A stretch of DNA of 62,360 bases from Xanthoparmelia taractica (taxonomy: Eukaryota > Ascomycota > Lecanoromycetes > Lecanorales > Parmeliaceae): the NCBI GenBank assembly GCA_033085395.1, contig MU853206.1:1-62360 (forward strand), written 5' to 3'. This document shows, piece by piece, positions 23,431 to 34,583 of this stretch (positions within the stretch are counted from its first letter, which is position 1; the number at the start of each line of letters is the position of its first letter). A model generated the notes under the pieces. That model did no database searches. It had not been told where the DNA came from and saw only the letters and a program-made list of their open reading frames with translations. The position numbers and the translations under genes are program-made.

Positions 23431-23712
23431 TTATCTCGTATCTCGAAAGCTAGCCTTGTGTCGAAAGTCACAGTGGTCTACATGGTCGACCAGATAATCA
23501 CGCAGTAGGTAAAGCAGATAATGGGTATGATGTGATTCGTTGTTCAACGTAGCTTCGACTACTTCGCTGTCGACGACGTAGAGCAGAGGACCGTAGTACC
23601 CACATGGTTTAGTAGAGACGCCGTCCCATGGTTCGTCTTCGAAAGGGCCGCTGTCAGACAGGGATGGGCTCGTGGTAGACCCGATCAACACAGGGATACT
23701 CGAAAGAGCCAT
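23431..23712 (-). CDS. Possible small hypothetical protein
   Basis: A 93-codon ORF from an internal ATG at 23712. It is Ser/Asp-rich at the N-terminus and has a hydrophobic/His-rich middle (HYLLYLLRDYLVDH). I do not recognise it, there are no neighbours that help, and it may be chance or one exon of a decayed gene. Confidence 0.2.
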   Translation of the reverse strand: MALSSIPVLIGSTTSPSLSDSGPFEDEPWDGVSTKPCGYYGPLLYVVDSEVVEATLNNESHHTHYLLYLLRDYLVDHVDHCDFRHKASFRDTR

Positions 23713-24245
23713 TTCCTTTCCACGCCTACTCTTATTATAGAAGATGTGCGACTTTCGTTGTAAACTACCCCTGGAAGCGTTGAGACTTAAACCCAAGCAT
23801 GCGGGTACATGCATCCTGGCCCCACGCGATGATTATCATCCCGCTTTTGCAGAAAATCATCCCGATCCGCCGAAGAAGAATTATGAACCTGTGGTGGATG
23901 TGCAAGAGCTGTATCGCAATCGTTGTATTGGAGTTGATGCTGATTATTTGAGCCTTTGCATGACCATAGCGTGAAGCTCTTTGACGAGTGCACTGGCAGA
24001 GAAAGTAGAAGCAGGGGGAGACTGATTGTGGTGGGAAAATGATTATGTTTGGAAGTGCGATGGACTTGAAACGGTGGCAATGAGTATGGACCCAGCCCGT
24101 GCAACTGCCATCACGTCCTTAGTGCGCTGCCATGATGCTGATAATTCTGTAAAGCCAATTTGGCACGAGCTTTTGGGGGAACAATTTCAGGGATAGTCCG
24201 CCTACTTCTTTCTACATGACTACCTTTCCTATCTGCTTATTTTAT

Positions 24246-24264
24246 ACATATATATATATATATC
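24246..24264. repeat. (TA)n microsatellite
   Basis: A short TA dinucleotide run about 170 nt upstream of the start of the plus-strand finger gene. It lies in its probable promoter and may simply be AT-rich promoter sequence. Confidence 0.75.
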
Positions 24265-24425
24265 CTCCACGCTGTTCTGATCTTCCTATTCTTTTTGCTT
24301 CACTTGTGATAGTCAGCATCTCGGAGATGTCTTTCTCCTCCAGTCACTCTTTTGGCGTGCGAGGGGTTTATTTTACACACTAAATACTAGCTCCGTTACA
24401 ACATTACGCCCGCGCGGTACTAGTA

Positions 24426-26522
24426 ATGGACCAACCTTATTGGACCTCACGTTCTTTTCATCCCAATGCCCCTCCTTCCCCACGCAGCTCGTCCCTCGCA
24501 CCCTCCCTTCCTTATCAAGACGCAGTACCAGCACCGCGAGTACAACAACAACAACAAAATATCGCTCGCCAGTTACATGCACATGTTCATCCAACCGTAC
24601 TTCAAAATGGAATACCGTCCGTGGAACTGCGCAAAGCTGTTACCATCCTAAAAGAACTTCCCAATCCCACCATTTTTACCTGGCTGAAAGGCTTTCGCTC
24701 TTTGTTTCGCGGCGAACAAGGCTTCGATCCTAGTCAACTCCCGCCCCAGCAGTGTTGGGCAGTCTCTGCCCTAGTTGGCTATCCAGATGGACTTATTCTG
24801 ACATGGCTCAATAACGCACGCTCCTCCGGTCAGTGTTCGCAGACTGTATGAATCATACACCCACCTTGACTAACGGCTGTCGTAGGTATACTCAATACGC
24901 CGCGGACCTCTTATGGCGCTAGTAACCTCAGCTGCGGCACTGCGGCTCCTGATTCCTTCCCTCAATCGCCTTCTTACTTCAGTAGTCCTTCCATTCACAG
25001 CACGCCGAGGGGCCCGTGGGACCAAGAGTCACAGAATCTCTCCAGGGATGCATCGGTCGGGTTACAAAGCTCAGAAGTTACCTCCAACGACCATGATCGC
25101 TGGTGCTATCTCTGTGAACATCATCCACTTTTCACAACACGCAATGGCCTCAAGAGGCACATGCGTGAACATTATACGACATACTACTGCGTTCCACCAG
25201 ACTCGATCAAGCATACGAAAGACGGACCAATATGCATATTCTGTGGTGTCTTGAACCCTGATCCACGACACCTCAACACACATAACGATCATAGGTGCGT
25301 CAACAAAAAGTATACCAGGAAAGAGAATCTCATTGCTCACCTCGAAGACAAACACGGCATGCGCAATGGCTCTGTACTAGCCAAACAATCCAAATATACC
25401 GTCGATCAGAAGTACTTCGCCTGTGGATTCTGCGTCTTCTGCTGCAACTCGCTCAATGAACTGGTAAACCACATCGATGCTCGCCATTACAAGTACTTGG
25501 AGCACATCTGTAATTGGAAGGAGGACAATGTCATCCAAGGCTTGCTGTCTCAACCTGTCGTGAATGAGTATTGGGGGAGTGTACTAGCGGCAAACCCACA
25601 CCTCCCACAGTCTTGGTTTACGTGGGACTATACAGAGGCCAAACAGTTGAGCCACAGACTGGCAATGAGTCGAGAGCCTCCACGCATCCTTTTCCAAGCG
25701 GCCATCGATATAAGCAACTACGCTATGAGCCAGCATGGCCATGGCGAGTCGGTGCCTATCACAGGCCCCATGGAAGAGGGCATGCACACTAGCCATTTGA
25801 CCGAGACACTCCCACATGGAAATCGGTTGTTCCCATTGCCTTCGGCCATAGAACAAGGCTTGGCATCCTACGCCCCCCAGATGACAGCACCTACTCTTCA
25901 ATCACAACATCTGGCACAGGACTGGGATGGACTGGATCGTTCAGACTGGAATACAGACTATGAAGGTCTAACATCGCCACAGATCGCTTCAGGGACGTAC
26001 AACTCACCTGCTAGTACTACGTATCACCATGCTGATCATCTCACACGTCCTTATGTCTTGCAGGACAATGGCGAAAATTTCACGCAACATCAGCGCCCAC
26101 CTTGCGTGTTTTCAAACGCCCCAGCGAGCTATACTTCCCAGGCAGTGGGAGGCCAGGCCGGGATGTTACACTACTACACGCTTGGTGGGCACTCACCGAG
26201 CGCGTCACGCGATGTGGCCGCTCATCCAGGATCAAGACAAGTGGTGGAGACGTGCCCACTCCCAGCCCAAGCTCATGCGGGTGGGTTCCGTCCTACCTTG
26301 CCAACCCAGTCCACGTCAGCGCCTCTCTCATCCCGTCGCCCAACGTCACCACTGGGTCATCTCAATGGAGCTTACAGTCCACATCACCCAACCCTCGGTG
26401 TACATTTTTCGAGCCGAGAACCGAGGGACAGTCTTGGCATGGACACAGACTCTGACTTCGACGACCAGCAGCGCTTCTTGCAAAACCAGAATCGTAGCCG
26501 ACGCCGGAGACCAAATCGTTGA
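24426..26522 (+). CDS. C2H2-type finger protein, paralogue 3 (two exons)
   Basis: Third and best-preserved member of the finger family, 679 aa, probably nuclear. Exons are 24426-24828 and 24886-26522. The 57-nt intron has a GTCAGT donor, a CTAAC branch and a CGTAG acceptor, and splits a Gly codon after its first base, the same position as in the two minus-strand paralogues. A polyQ patch precedes the helical N-terminal block (TIFTWLKGFRS, then ILTWLNNARSSG). The finger cluster has WCYLC with KRHMREH, CIFCG with HLNTHNDH, AHLEDKH, and CGFC with HIDARH, followed by NW..DNVIQGLL. The long C-terminus is Ser/Pro/His-rich and ends in a basic stretch (RSRRRRPNR) that could act as a nuclear localisation signal. 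It lies 18 kb from its relatives and on the opposite strand, so it is a dispersed duplicate. Target and role are unknown. Confidence 0.85.
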
Positions 26523-28531
26523 ATCCTGATTTGAGCAATGAACCAATTATTTGATGTGAGCGCTACTTTTCCCAAACCTATGCATCCTATATCGACCGTA
26601 CTTAGACTAATTCCTCGAACCTCAGAATTCAGTAGCTCCACGCCCCCGTCCATTCGCGGCCCCTACGAACATCAATGCCTTTCGCCACCTCTTTTCAAGC
26701 CATATAACACGGCAATACACTGGCCAAATTCATTGATTGATCTAAGCAACTACATGTACAACGTGTTAGCTCCGCCCACTCTCGCTGATAGCCTGTGTCT
26801 CTGGCGGACTGGGTCATATCTCATACCTTATGCCTAGCACAAACGTTCATTCATCGGCCTGGCGCTGCACTCTATCATGATGCTATTTGGTTTTTCTATA
26901 TATTGCGCTGTCTGCTGTATGGAAACCCTGCTTTTAGCATTCCTGAAGTTTCGCTTCTCCCCTCTATACTTCGGGTGGTCTTCACGCGCAAGAATTTCGA
27001 TGCCACCTTTACATAAGATCACGAAGTTGTTGTTCACACCGATCCTCTTATGCAATCTATTCAATGTGGGACTCAGTATGTTGTCTACATCCGAAAACAT
27101 CCGACTTTGCCAAGCAACACTCTCCGCGCCACGGCGGATTGAGACAGGTCTGCCTTGTCTTCAAATCATTTGGTTCCAGCAAGCGCCTCTCAACACCCAG
27201 ATGCATCAACGCTTCCATACCTTAGTACTCCCCTACCCAATCTCCACCTTTGAAATCATCCCACCGTATCAGTATTGATGTGCATGTCAACATTGCCGAG
27301 GGACAAAATATCCTTGCTGTCTGAGGCATAACCCACTCACATTAACAGCCTACCTTGAGATCTTTGTTCCGACGACAAGGTCAGTTTTAGCACAGACACC
27401 ATACTTTGGCTACTGGCGGACGCTTGTGGCGGCATGCCCCGAACCGTTACCCGGGCCAGACATCGGCGCTTTTGTTAAACCCTGTCTAAGGTAGTTGCGA
27501 GGATCATCCGTGATTCAAAATGGGCCAAATTTGCTACGGAAGAGGAAGTTGCTCCGCGCGGAAATTGATACTTACTTGAATGTACAACATGGATCTTTGA
27601 GAACAGCGATACGGAAGCTTTTGAGACATTGGGTAGATAAGGGAGTTGTGGTTGTGGTTGTATTTGTAGTTGTAGCTGGCTTTACTGAGGGAAAGTGAAG
27701 GTACGCTTGGGCGTGCTAGGATCTGTTGTTAAGGGATTGTTGGCTAAGGGGGGAAGGTCGGCGCAAGTAATGGCTATTTTGATGGACCAAGGATATCGGG
27801 TTATAGTATGCGTCTGCTCTCTGAGTCTGTTTCATCTGCGTAGATTAGTTCAATGGCCACTTTCAAGTTTTTTGGTGGCTAGCCCTAGCTCAGCCCTAGT
27901 ATTTTTGTGTAATTTTGTTAGACCCTTCTACTTTATTCCGCTTACTCGTACTCTGAATGTTTGCCGAATCTACAAATTCCATCACGACTTGCCACCGGAG
28001 GGCCCAGTGAGGGTCTTTCGATTCGTGATGTGGAGATGAGTGCGTGTGTAGCGGATCCTCAGTTGATGAGATGAGATGAGATGGGAGGATTGCTTGGCGT
28101 GTAGCAAGGTAAGGTAAGGTATTTTCGTCCAGCATTCCATTTCGCAAAGCTTGTCAGGACAAGAAGGGAAGGGGGGTTTTTTTTTTTGGTTGTTGAGGAA
28201 AGGGGAGAAGATGTTAAAGGGTCATGGCTATGATCATGATCAGTCTCATCCAGTTAATAACGATTGCGACACTAAGAAGTGCAAGGCGTGAAGTCGTCAA
28301 TGCTGTTTTTTCGAAGCACCATCTAGGGCCATTACTTGATGGATCGGATTGTCGAGGGTACCTTAGAGAAGGTGATGCTCGCCAAGCACACGTCATCGTT
28401 CCTGACAAATCCATTGCGTTGGCCAATGGCCCCTTCCAAAGAAAATCGGCCGCGGCGAGGAGCGTCAGCTAATAAGGAAACTACCAATACACAAAACATA
28501 AGTGCGCCATTCATTTATATCATCTTCATCA
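26523..28531. other. Intergenic, no supportable gene
   Basis: Short ORFs on both strands, including a hydrophobic plus-strand ORF at 26877-27278 without recognisable domains or splice support. No RNA gene was seen. The right end abuts an assembly gap. Confidence 0.5.
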
Positions 28532-28631
28532 NNNNNNNNNNNNNNNNNNNNNNNNNNNNNNNNNNNNNNNNNNNNNNNNNNNNNNNNNNNNNNNNNNNNN
28601 NNNNNNNNNNNNNNNNNNNNNNNNNNNNNNN
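28532..28631. other. Assembly gap (100 N)
   Basis: Exactly 100 N, the conventional size for a scaffold gap of unknown length. It borders a 9-bp tandem repeat, which probably caused the break. Confidence 0.98.
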
Positions 28632-28712
28632 TCACCAGCATCACCAGCATCACCAGCATCACCAGCATCACCAGCATCACCAGCATCACCAGCATCACCA
28701 GCATCACCAGCA
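28632..28712. repeat. Nine perfect copies of a 9-bp tandem repeat (TCACCAGCA)
   Basis: Nine uninterrupted 9-bp units follow the gap directly, then a degenerate TCACCGCA copy. Because the unit is a multiple of three, all frames stay open and give artificial ORFs on both strands. The true array length is unknown because the left side is missing. Confidence 0.95.
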
Positions 28713-28751
28713 TCACCGCATCATCTGCAGCCATATACACCGGCATTCAGG

Positions 28752-29303
28752 CTAACAAGACGCTCCTTGATCATTTCCGAGGTTCACATCCCGTATACTA
28801 TGGGTCTCGTTCAAAGACGGCTGCTCGGGCGATGAACTTCCGTCGCGTGTGTCACGAAGTTCTTGACCTTCGTCTGTTTGCAGTTTAATTAGTACGTCCG
28901 TCACGTTTCGATACATGTACGAGTACACACCGATCGCAGCCGCACGCAAGGCGCGTCGGCAACTCAACCAAAAGGTCGCCCAAAGGGTAAGAATCCCAAG
29001 GACTGAGGCAATGCAGCCGAAGACGAGCGTGCCGATTTCACCGGGGCCCCATTGAGACTGAGGCGGGAACGGAAAAGGCGGTGCAGTGGAGGATGAAGTG
29101 TTACGTCTGACCCGTTCCGCGAGTGACTGTGTCATTTCATGGGCTGGTATGCCATTCATTGTGGGGAGTATCATAGGTTTTGTTATTGCTGCACCCTCGC
29201 TGTTGATGGAGTTGGGTAAGATGGTGGATGACTGCGTCGCACAGACGAGGATCGCAGTGGGTGTATTAGCATAAAGCAGAAGAGAAAATGAAGAGGGTTG
29301 CAT
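28752..29303 (-). CDS. Small single-pass membrane protein, unknown function
   Basis: A 183-aa ORF with an ATG at 29303. The N-terminal 20-25 residues are hydrophobic and could be a signal peptide. A Ser/Thr/Pro-rich segment leads to PGEIGTLVFG, which starts a strong transmembrane helix (about 89-113) followed by a basic CRRALR stop-transfer segment. The tail is acidic and Ser-rich. This pattern (PGEI.TLVFG plus one TM helix plus a disordered tail) recurs in small uncharacterised ascomycete proteins, but I cannot name a family. It probably ends up in the plasma membrane or endomembranes with the tail in the cytosol. Confidence 0.6.
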   Translation of the reverse strand: MQPSSFSLLLYANTPTAILVCATQSSTILPNSINSEGAAITKPMILPTMNGIPAHEMTQSLAERVRRNTSSSTAPPFPFPPQSQWGPGEIGTLVFGCIASVLGILTLWATFWLSCRRALRAAAIGVYSYMYRNVTDVLIKLQTDEGQELRDTRDGSSSPEQPSLNETHSIRDVNLGNDQGASC

Positions 29304-30591
29304 GAGTTTTTAAATAATGGATTGCGAATTACCGCGAGTTGGCTTGTAGACATGTACCTACCAAAGACGAGCGACAATCGCTGGACAGGGACAACTAGTT
29401 TTTTACCGGTTCTGGCCATGCAGCCTTGTCTGATTGTGCATTAGCGTATGTCCATCTAGGTATAGTCGTCCCTGAATCATTCACGGAATGACATTCAGAG
29501 CAACATGAATCGGTTCAAGGTGTTGGAATTCAGCCAATAGGAGGCCGTTTACGCCGCCGCAAGCTGACTAAGCGTCTTAGCGTAGTCTTGGCGTTTAGCT
29601 AGATAGTCCGTCACTCCTAATCAATCAAGCAATCAATTCATGCTACATATGAGACCACTCAATCCTCCAATCCAATACAAGGCTAAATTTCCTCGACCGC
29701 TCCGGGACCGTCGGGAAATTGCTAGGTAAAGGATTGCTGTCACACGAAAAGATGGGAAGGCTGTGTCGCAAGAAGCAGAATCCAAGGTGCGTCAGACTTA
29801 CTGTATAGCCTGATAGAACTTGGGCGTTCACTTTAGGCCTACCCTCGGTTTATTCAGGTATCCAGTAAGCACTCTACCACATGATCCACCCAACCCTCAG
29901 TAATACTCTGCATGCATGGGGTGTAGGAGTGCCGAATCCCAGGATACATAGAACGTCAAGGAATTTGATCCGACGTTTCAAGCTCTTCTCCTTGAGTCCA
30001 GCCAAGATGCCTTGCCATAATTTCTCTCACACCCACAATTGGCCGCGATCAGGCAGCTTGTCGATCGCTAAATGCGAATCCAAGTGTGATTTCTGCACGT
30101 CGTCTAAGGACTACAAATCTGCTTCAGCTTTAAGAAAAGTCCCTAGTCATCGCAGTCCAAACATGAAGAACCCCTCCCTGACATTCTGCTGCTGCACGTT
30201 TTAACCCACATCAAAAATGATAAACTGCCATTGATTTTGGAGAAGAGCACCGGGGGGAGGCCCAGGCTGTAGGTATTCTGTCTATGTAGAGATGTGCAAG
30301 CCTGCTGACCTCCTCCCAGTCAGACAGTGTCTAGTGTTCCAGCAAGCATTGACCAGCATGAGCTACCTCCATCTGACTCTGAAGTTCCGATGTGAGTCCA
30401 GAATACATTTTCGAAACACAAAAGAATTAACTTAGGGACATAGGGCGACCAAGCTAGTACTTGGAAACTCAGGTGCTGACGAATTCACCGTTGAACCCCA
30501 TGATAATAGTCCTCCTTCTCCAAAAGACCTGCTTGGCCTAAAAAGCAAGCTCCTCAAAAGCGACCTCCGTCCCAGATATCGGCTGCAATGT
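29304..30591. other. Intergenic, no supportable gene
   Basis: Short ORFs only. The frame of the gene starting at 30592 is open back to about 30437 and may be an N-terminal extension or further exon, since a GTGAGT donor near 30393 and a CTTAG acceptor near 30436 are visible. Confidence 0.5.
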
Positions 30592-31309
30592 ATGCTGGAA
30601 GCCGTGAAGGTTGGCAAGGAGGTGCTTGGGCTCTTGAAAACCTCTGGACCAATGGTATACTGTCTCGGAGAACTGTCGTCGGTATTTCTTCACCGGCTAA
30701 CCTCATCAACAGCCCGGAAACATTTCAGAAGGTCTCGATTGCCTAAGGGAATCCCTGCTCAAATCGCTTTTCCATCATAAACGGAACACCAGCCTTGCTG
30801 GATATTACTCTCGCGATCACCCATGCTGGGTTCGTATTGAACATACCTACTTGATCCTTCTCACAGCTTTGCGTAATGCTACACAGGAAATACTTCCACC
30901 ATTTAGTTCTGCAACGGTTCTAGACGTCTTCTATGTAACGATGGTCCTATTGGTTATTAGACGCATCTTGTACGATACTGAAAGTAGGCGAGGAGTACTC
31001 GGGCCCGAAGGGGACAGAAACTACTCTTCTATGACAAAATCCAGCCATCTCAATTATCTGCCCATGACGTTCGTTCTTGCATCGTCGGACAAGAACTTGG
31101 ACGCCCTCTTTGATGATATTCGCAAGATCTCAGTTGCAGATGGTGTACGGAGAATGTCCAATAAACGACTAAAGTCCCCGGACATTTCTTTGGCCACAAC
31201 CCTGGTTCCCGAGTCCGATCCAGGTCACACGCTTACGGCACAGCTGATAGATTTCATCGACCAATTAGAGTCCAAGTGGAAGTTAGCTGGAACCGTTGGG
31301 AGAGAATGA
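30592..31309 (+). CDS. Unrecognised two-exon gene
   Basis: Two coding stretches in different frames are joined by a good intron at 30655-30712 (58 nt: GTATAC donor, GGCTAAC branch, CATCAACAG acceptor), both at phase 0. The joined reading from the ATG at 30592 gives 219 aa, with an open frame upstream that could add some 50 residues. Visible features are a basic helical start (EAVKVGKEVLGLLK), HPCWVRIEHTYL, a hydrophobic LDVFYVTMVLLVIRRIL segment and a charged C-terminal helix (LIDFIDQLESKWK). I do not recognise the family. The hydrophobic segment is too polar at its edges to be a sure membrane helix. The clean splice join and long second exon (597 nt) argue for a real gene. Confidence 0.5.
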
Positions 31310-32193
31310 AGGATAGCGGATGATTAGGGTCGACACACCGTCTCCAGCGTTAATGCTTTCACATTCGGACCACGAGCCCGTGAAAGCTTCATATTTGGAC
31401 TTTCTGGTTTGGTACCATTCAACAGTCAAGGGGCGTTACCCTTATCTTTTGGACTTCTTTTTCTTTTATAATGCAAACATTCCAACCACCTCGAGACCAC
31501 CACCTTTAAGCAACCACACCCCCAGCGGACCCAGGCCAACGAGCAATAGTAGCGACAAAATCAGAGCTCGATGCATGGAACGACTTGATGCTCGTTGGAA
31601 GCAATCACGAGGACACGGAGACTGAAGTCTGGGCCATGGATCGCTTGGATGACCACAAGCAACAGAGCGGCCTTGCAAACCGGATGACGCGCTTGCGCTT
31701 TTCTACCACAATGAGCTGCCCGAATAACCGAGGACCTCGTACAAAGACCAGCTGCGGCATTCGTTGGTAGGGCTGACGGCAGAATGCTCAGGGCCTGCAA
31801 TAGTCGTACGGGGGCTTACAGAACGTCGTGATGGGGTTTCATGATTTGTCGAATCGATTGGTAAACGACAAGAGGGACATGAAGACGACCGCTTGGCAAA
31901 ATCTCTGCATTCCTCGGTAAAAAATGCATCAACAGCACCATGGATGTATATATTCCACATTCTCAGAAACTGATCGAGCGGCTATACACGCAGTCTGATA
32001 TCGAAACGCGCAACAACGATGCCTCTCTCCCATCACCAAACCTAACCGCGCACAATCTCGCATATTATATCCATCATTCTCATCCCCCTCCCCCTCCCCC
32101 TCCCCCATACACCTTCCTCTCCAAAAAGAAAAAGCCACCCAAACCACGCTGATTACTCTGTTTCCCCCACGCCCCCAAACAACCCTAATTACT
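31310..32193. other. Intergenic, no supportable gene
   Basis: Only short ORFs. The CCCCCT-rich tract at 32085-32105 is low-complexity and lies just past the 3' end of the next minus-strand gene. Confidence 0.5.
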
Positions 32194-32716
32194 CTACTTC
32201 CCCCCACCCCCAAAATACCCCATCGTCAACGTCTCCGTCCACCCCTTCCCCTTCTCCCCCTTTTCCTTCTCCTTCTTCGCCACATCCAACCTCTCCAACT
32301 CCTTGGCATCCAACCCCGGGTCCCCCCTCTCGGCCCTATTCACCCCCTCTTTACTGGTCACGTCGCCGACGCCGCCGAGCAGGCCGCCGCTCGATAACTG
32401 GCCGCCGACGCCCTCGGCGAGACCGGATTGGATCGCTTGGACGTTTTTGTCGCCGGTTAGGTCTGTGTTTAATTTTTCTGTTGGGGAGGGGGTTAGTGGG
32501 GGGGGTTTGGGGGATGGGGGGGAAGAGATGGGGGGGTTGGCTTTGGGGGAAGGGAAATGGGGGAGGGGGTTTTGGGAGGGATGGGAAGGGGAAGGACATA
32601 CCTTTGGCGGTATAACTCGTCTTGTTCTCGCCCCAGTAGCCGAGCACCTTATCCTCGATCCAAGGCATGTACTCTGTGTAGGCTTCGTTGTACTTTTTCT
32701 TGGCCCACTCGATCAT
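32194..32716 (-). CDS. Small conserved fungal protein (two exons)
   Basis: 132-aa protein, exons 32716-32602 and 32477-32194. The intron (32478-32601, 124 nt) has a GTATGT donor, a CTAAC branch and a CAACAG acceptor, with phase 1 on both sides. The N-terminus (MIEWAKKKYNEAY, MPWIEDKVLGYWG, NKTSYT) is the hallmark of a small fungal family I recognise as conserved but functionally uncharacterised, together with the later GGLLGGVGDVTSKEGVNRAERG motif. The C-terminus is a charged, Lys/Glu-rich helix ending in a Gly tail. There is no signal peptide or membrane segment, so it is probably soluble. Reading straight through the intron gives an artificial Arg/Pro-rich tail, which is not the real protein. 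Confidence 0.82.
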
Positions 32717-33590
32717 GGTGGCGGTTTATTTTCGCGCGTGTGTTTGTGTTTGACGTGTTTGTGTTTATGTTTGCTCTTGAGGGAGTTATGTGTTCTTGGG
32801 TTGAAGGTCCGTGGTAGAGTAGAGGGAAGTAGAATAGGTGAGGTCTGGAGATGAGAGGCAGTCGAAAAGGAGAGGTTGTGACTGACTATGACGCGTGACT
32901 ACCTAGCGATAACAAACGTTAAAAATGACGTCTGATTTAAAGTTGATTTGACCACGCGATCTGGGCTTTGCAGGGATCAGAAACAGGTTTCGGGAACGCG
33001 GCTGATGCGCGGGAGGAGTCCCAGCTAAAGTATTGGATATGCATGTGAGGTTGAGTTTGACTTGGCGTTGTGGCGCTGTGGCGTTGACTAGTGGGAGCTA
33101 GACTTGGATTGTACTAGTGTAAGATGTGCTGTAAACAATGGCCTACCCAGTGCATGTATCTCCGGCTTACAATGGTCATTGGCCACTCATTATCTGCTTT
33201 CCCAGAAAGGTCAATTCCAATCTGGATGCCCCAACATTACTTCCCAGGACTGTGTTCAGAACCACGTCTCGTCGTGATTTCGAGAAGACCGATAACATGC
33301 GAAAATGACGGGCTCATGTCGCCCTAGTTCTAGGGAAGAAGACTGATTGATGTAAATGGTGGTTCTGATATGAAGAGAAGACGCCTGGATCATGCTGTCA
33401 ATCTGTCCAAAGCTCAGCCGTTAGAGAAAAGCGTGCATGGGCCCATCCTGCCATTTTCCCCCCTTACGTTTCCAATTAGGCAAGAGAAACTTCTGACACG
33501 GGCTATGCGCCCCCAAAGCGTCATCATTTATATGCTACGAGACTCCTCAAGGGAGCCCGCAAGCATCTGAGGCACTTCAATCTTGTACTG
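32717..33590. other. Intergenic, no supportable gene
   Basis: Promoter side of the small conserved gene on the left and the 3' side of the PemK-like gene on the right. Only short ORFs. Confidence 0.5.
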
Positions 33591-34583
33591 TCATTTGCAC
33601 ACCCAGAGCTCACACCGCCACCAGGCTATTGTCAAAAATACCACAATCATTACCAGTAAAAGCACGAATAGCTTCCGTAATATCGACACTCCATCATAGG
33701 ACCCGGCCACAGAACCTGATGGAGCGGGGGTATGGTACGTAGGCAAAACCGAGCGAGCATCCTGCCTCCAGACGTCACGTGTCTGAGCTCCACGGTATTG
33801 CGCAATGAAGCTGTGCAAGTCTGCTGCTACGCCCTCGCGCGACCGAGCCACGGATTGCGGAGTTGAGGCCGCCACCGGTGCTCGGACGGAGTATTGAGGC
33901 GGCTTGGGCGCTTGGCGCGGTGGTATGGCTGGTTGGCTGATGGTGCTGTATTGGGGGAAGCTGTTTGCTCGCATGGACTCGAGTGAATTCCGCGGAGGTA
34001 GATTAGTGACAGAAACGGGAGGTGGGGGTTTGGGCGCTTTCGCTGGGGCGTCGTGCTTGATGTGTTTGAGCAGTGTTGCAAACGACTCTGGCTTTAGTCT
34101 GAACGGTTTGGCAGTCCTGTACTCTCTATAGCCTGCCTGTAGCACTTCCCATCTGATTGAGTAACGGTTTTCGGTCTTGACGTAGGTTTTCTTAGGAAGC
34201 TTAAGGTCTTGGTCAAGATGAAGCAGAATGCCGTTGTCGGGGTGGGCAGGAGATGGGTGTATTGGAAGGTGGAAGGCACGAATACGCAGCAGTGGAGAGT
34301 ACTCATCAAGGCCCTTGCCACGGAGGGATGTGAGCTATCACGCTTAGTACGCGCAGGAGACAAATTCCTTCCAGCCTTGTCAGTAACGGAAGCTTACAAT
34401 GAGCACTACCACCTCTCTTTTATGCTGATCGGTGGACAGAATGAGAACGGGATGGTCATAGCAGCCGTCTGGGATTTCAGCGTCCGTAGGTGTCAAGAGC
34501 TCGCCGTCTCGCCGTTTGGGGAGGTAAGAAAGTTGGCCAGGTACGAAGACTGATGCATTTTCAGGGTTTCTTGCACGAGGCAT
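33591..34583 (-). CDS. PemK/MazF-like-pattern protein with C-terminal membrane anchor, copy A
   Basis: 309 aa, exons 34583-34398 and 34334-33591. The 63-nt intron (GTAAGC donor, CTAAG branch, GATAG acceptor) is phase 0. The N-terminal domain reads GQLSYLPKR, CYDHPVLILS, VVVLI-LTSLRGKGL, HPDNGILL and LKLPKKTYV followed by RYSI. The order and spacing of these strands recall the PemK/MazF beta-barrel (G-D-[IV]-x-x-V, RP-[AV]-[LV]-[IV]-[LV]-S, then a K-x-S-[YV]-V strand and an R-[TS]-[IV] strand). That is remote pattern similarity only and catalytic residues are not established. A Pro-rich linker (KAPKPPPPVS) leads to a C-terminal hydrophobic helix (KLFVLLLVMIVVFLTIAWW), so the protein is probably tail-anchored with the domain in the cytosol. 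A paralogue with the same intron lies immediately upstream at 35492-36273. Confidence 0.75.

Larger units (their letters stand above)
20523..24425. other. Long intergenic region, no supportable gene
   Basis: About 3.9 kb with short ORFs only. Notable stretches are a CCTATA-type simple repeat near 20705-20735, a plus-strand ORF at 22706-23095 and a minus-strand ORF at 23431-23712, neither with a recognisable domain. The right end is the upstream region of the finger gene at 24426. Confidence 0.5.

Noticed and set aside
26877..27278. 133-codon hydrophobic ORF
   Set aside because: No recognisable domain, no splice support, and overlapping competing ORFs of similar length.
28632..28712. CRISPR-like array
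   Set aside because: Uninterrupted 9-bp tandem units without spacers in a eukaryotic genome; a simple minisatellite.
28465..28746. ORFs with repeated MLV, HQH or TSI units
   Set aside because: Created by the 9-bp repeat and by translation through the N gap.
29860..29882. tRNA D-arm-like sequence on the minus strand (GTGGTAGAGTGC)
   Set aside because: No matching B box, no acceptor stem and no cloverleaf can be drawn around it.
32303..32854. 183-codon plus-strand ORF, Gly/Leu-rich
   Set aside because: Antisense to the two-exon small conserved protein and its G-rich intron; not a gene.
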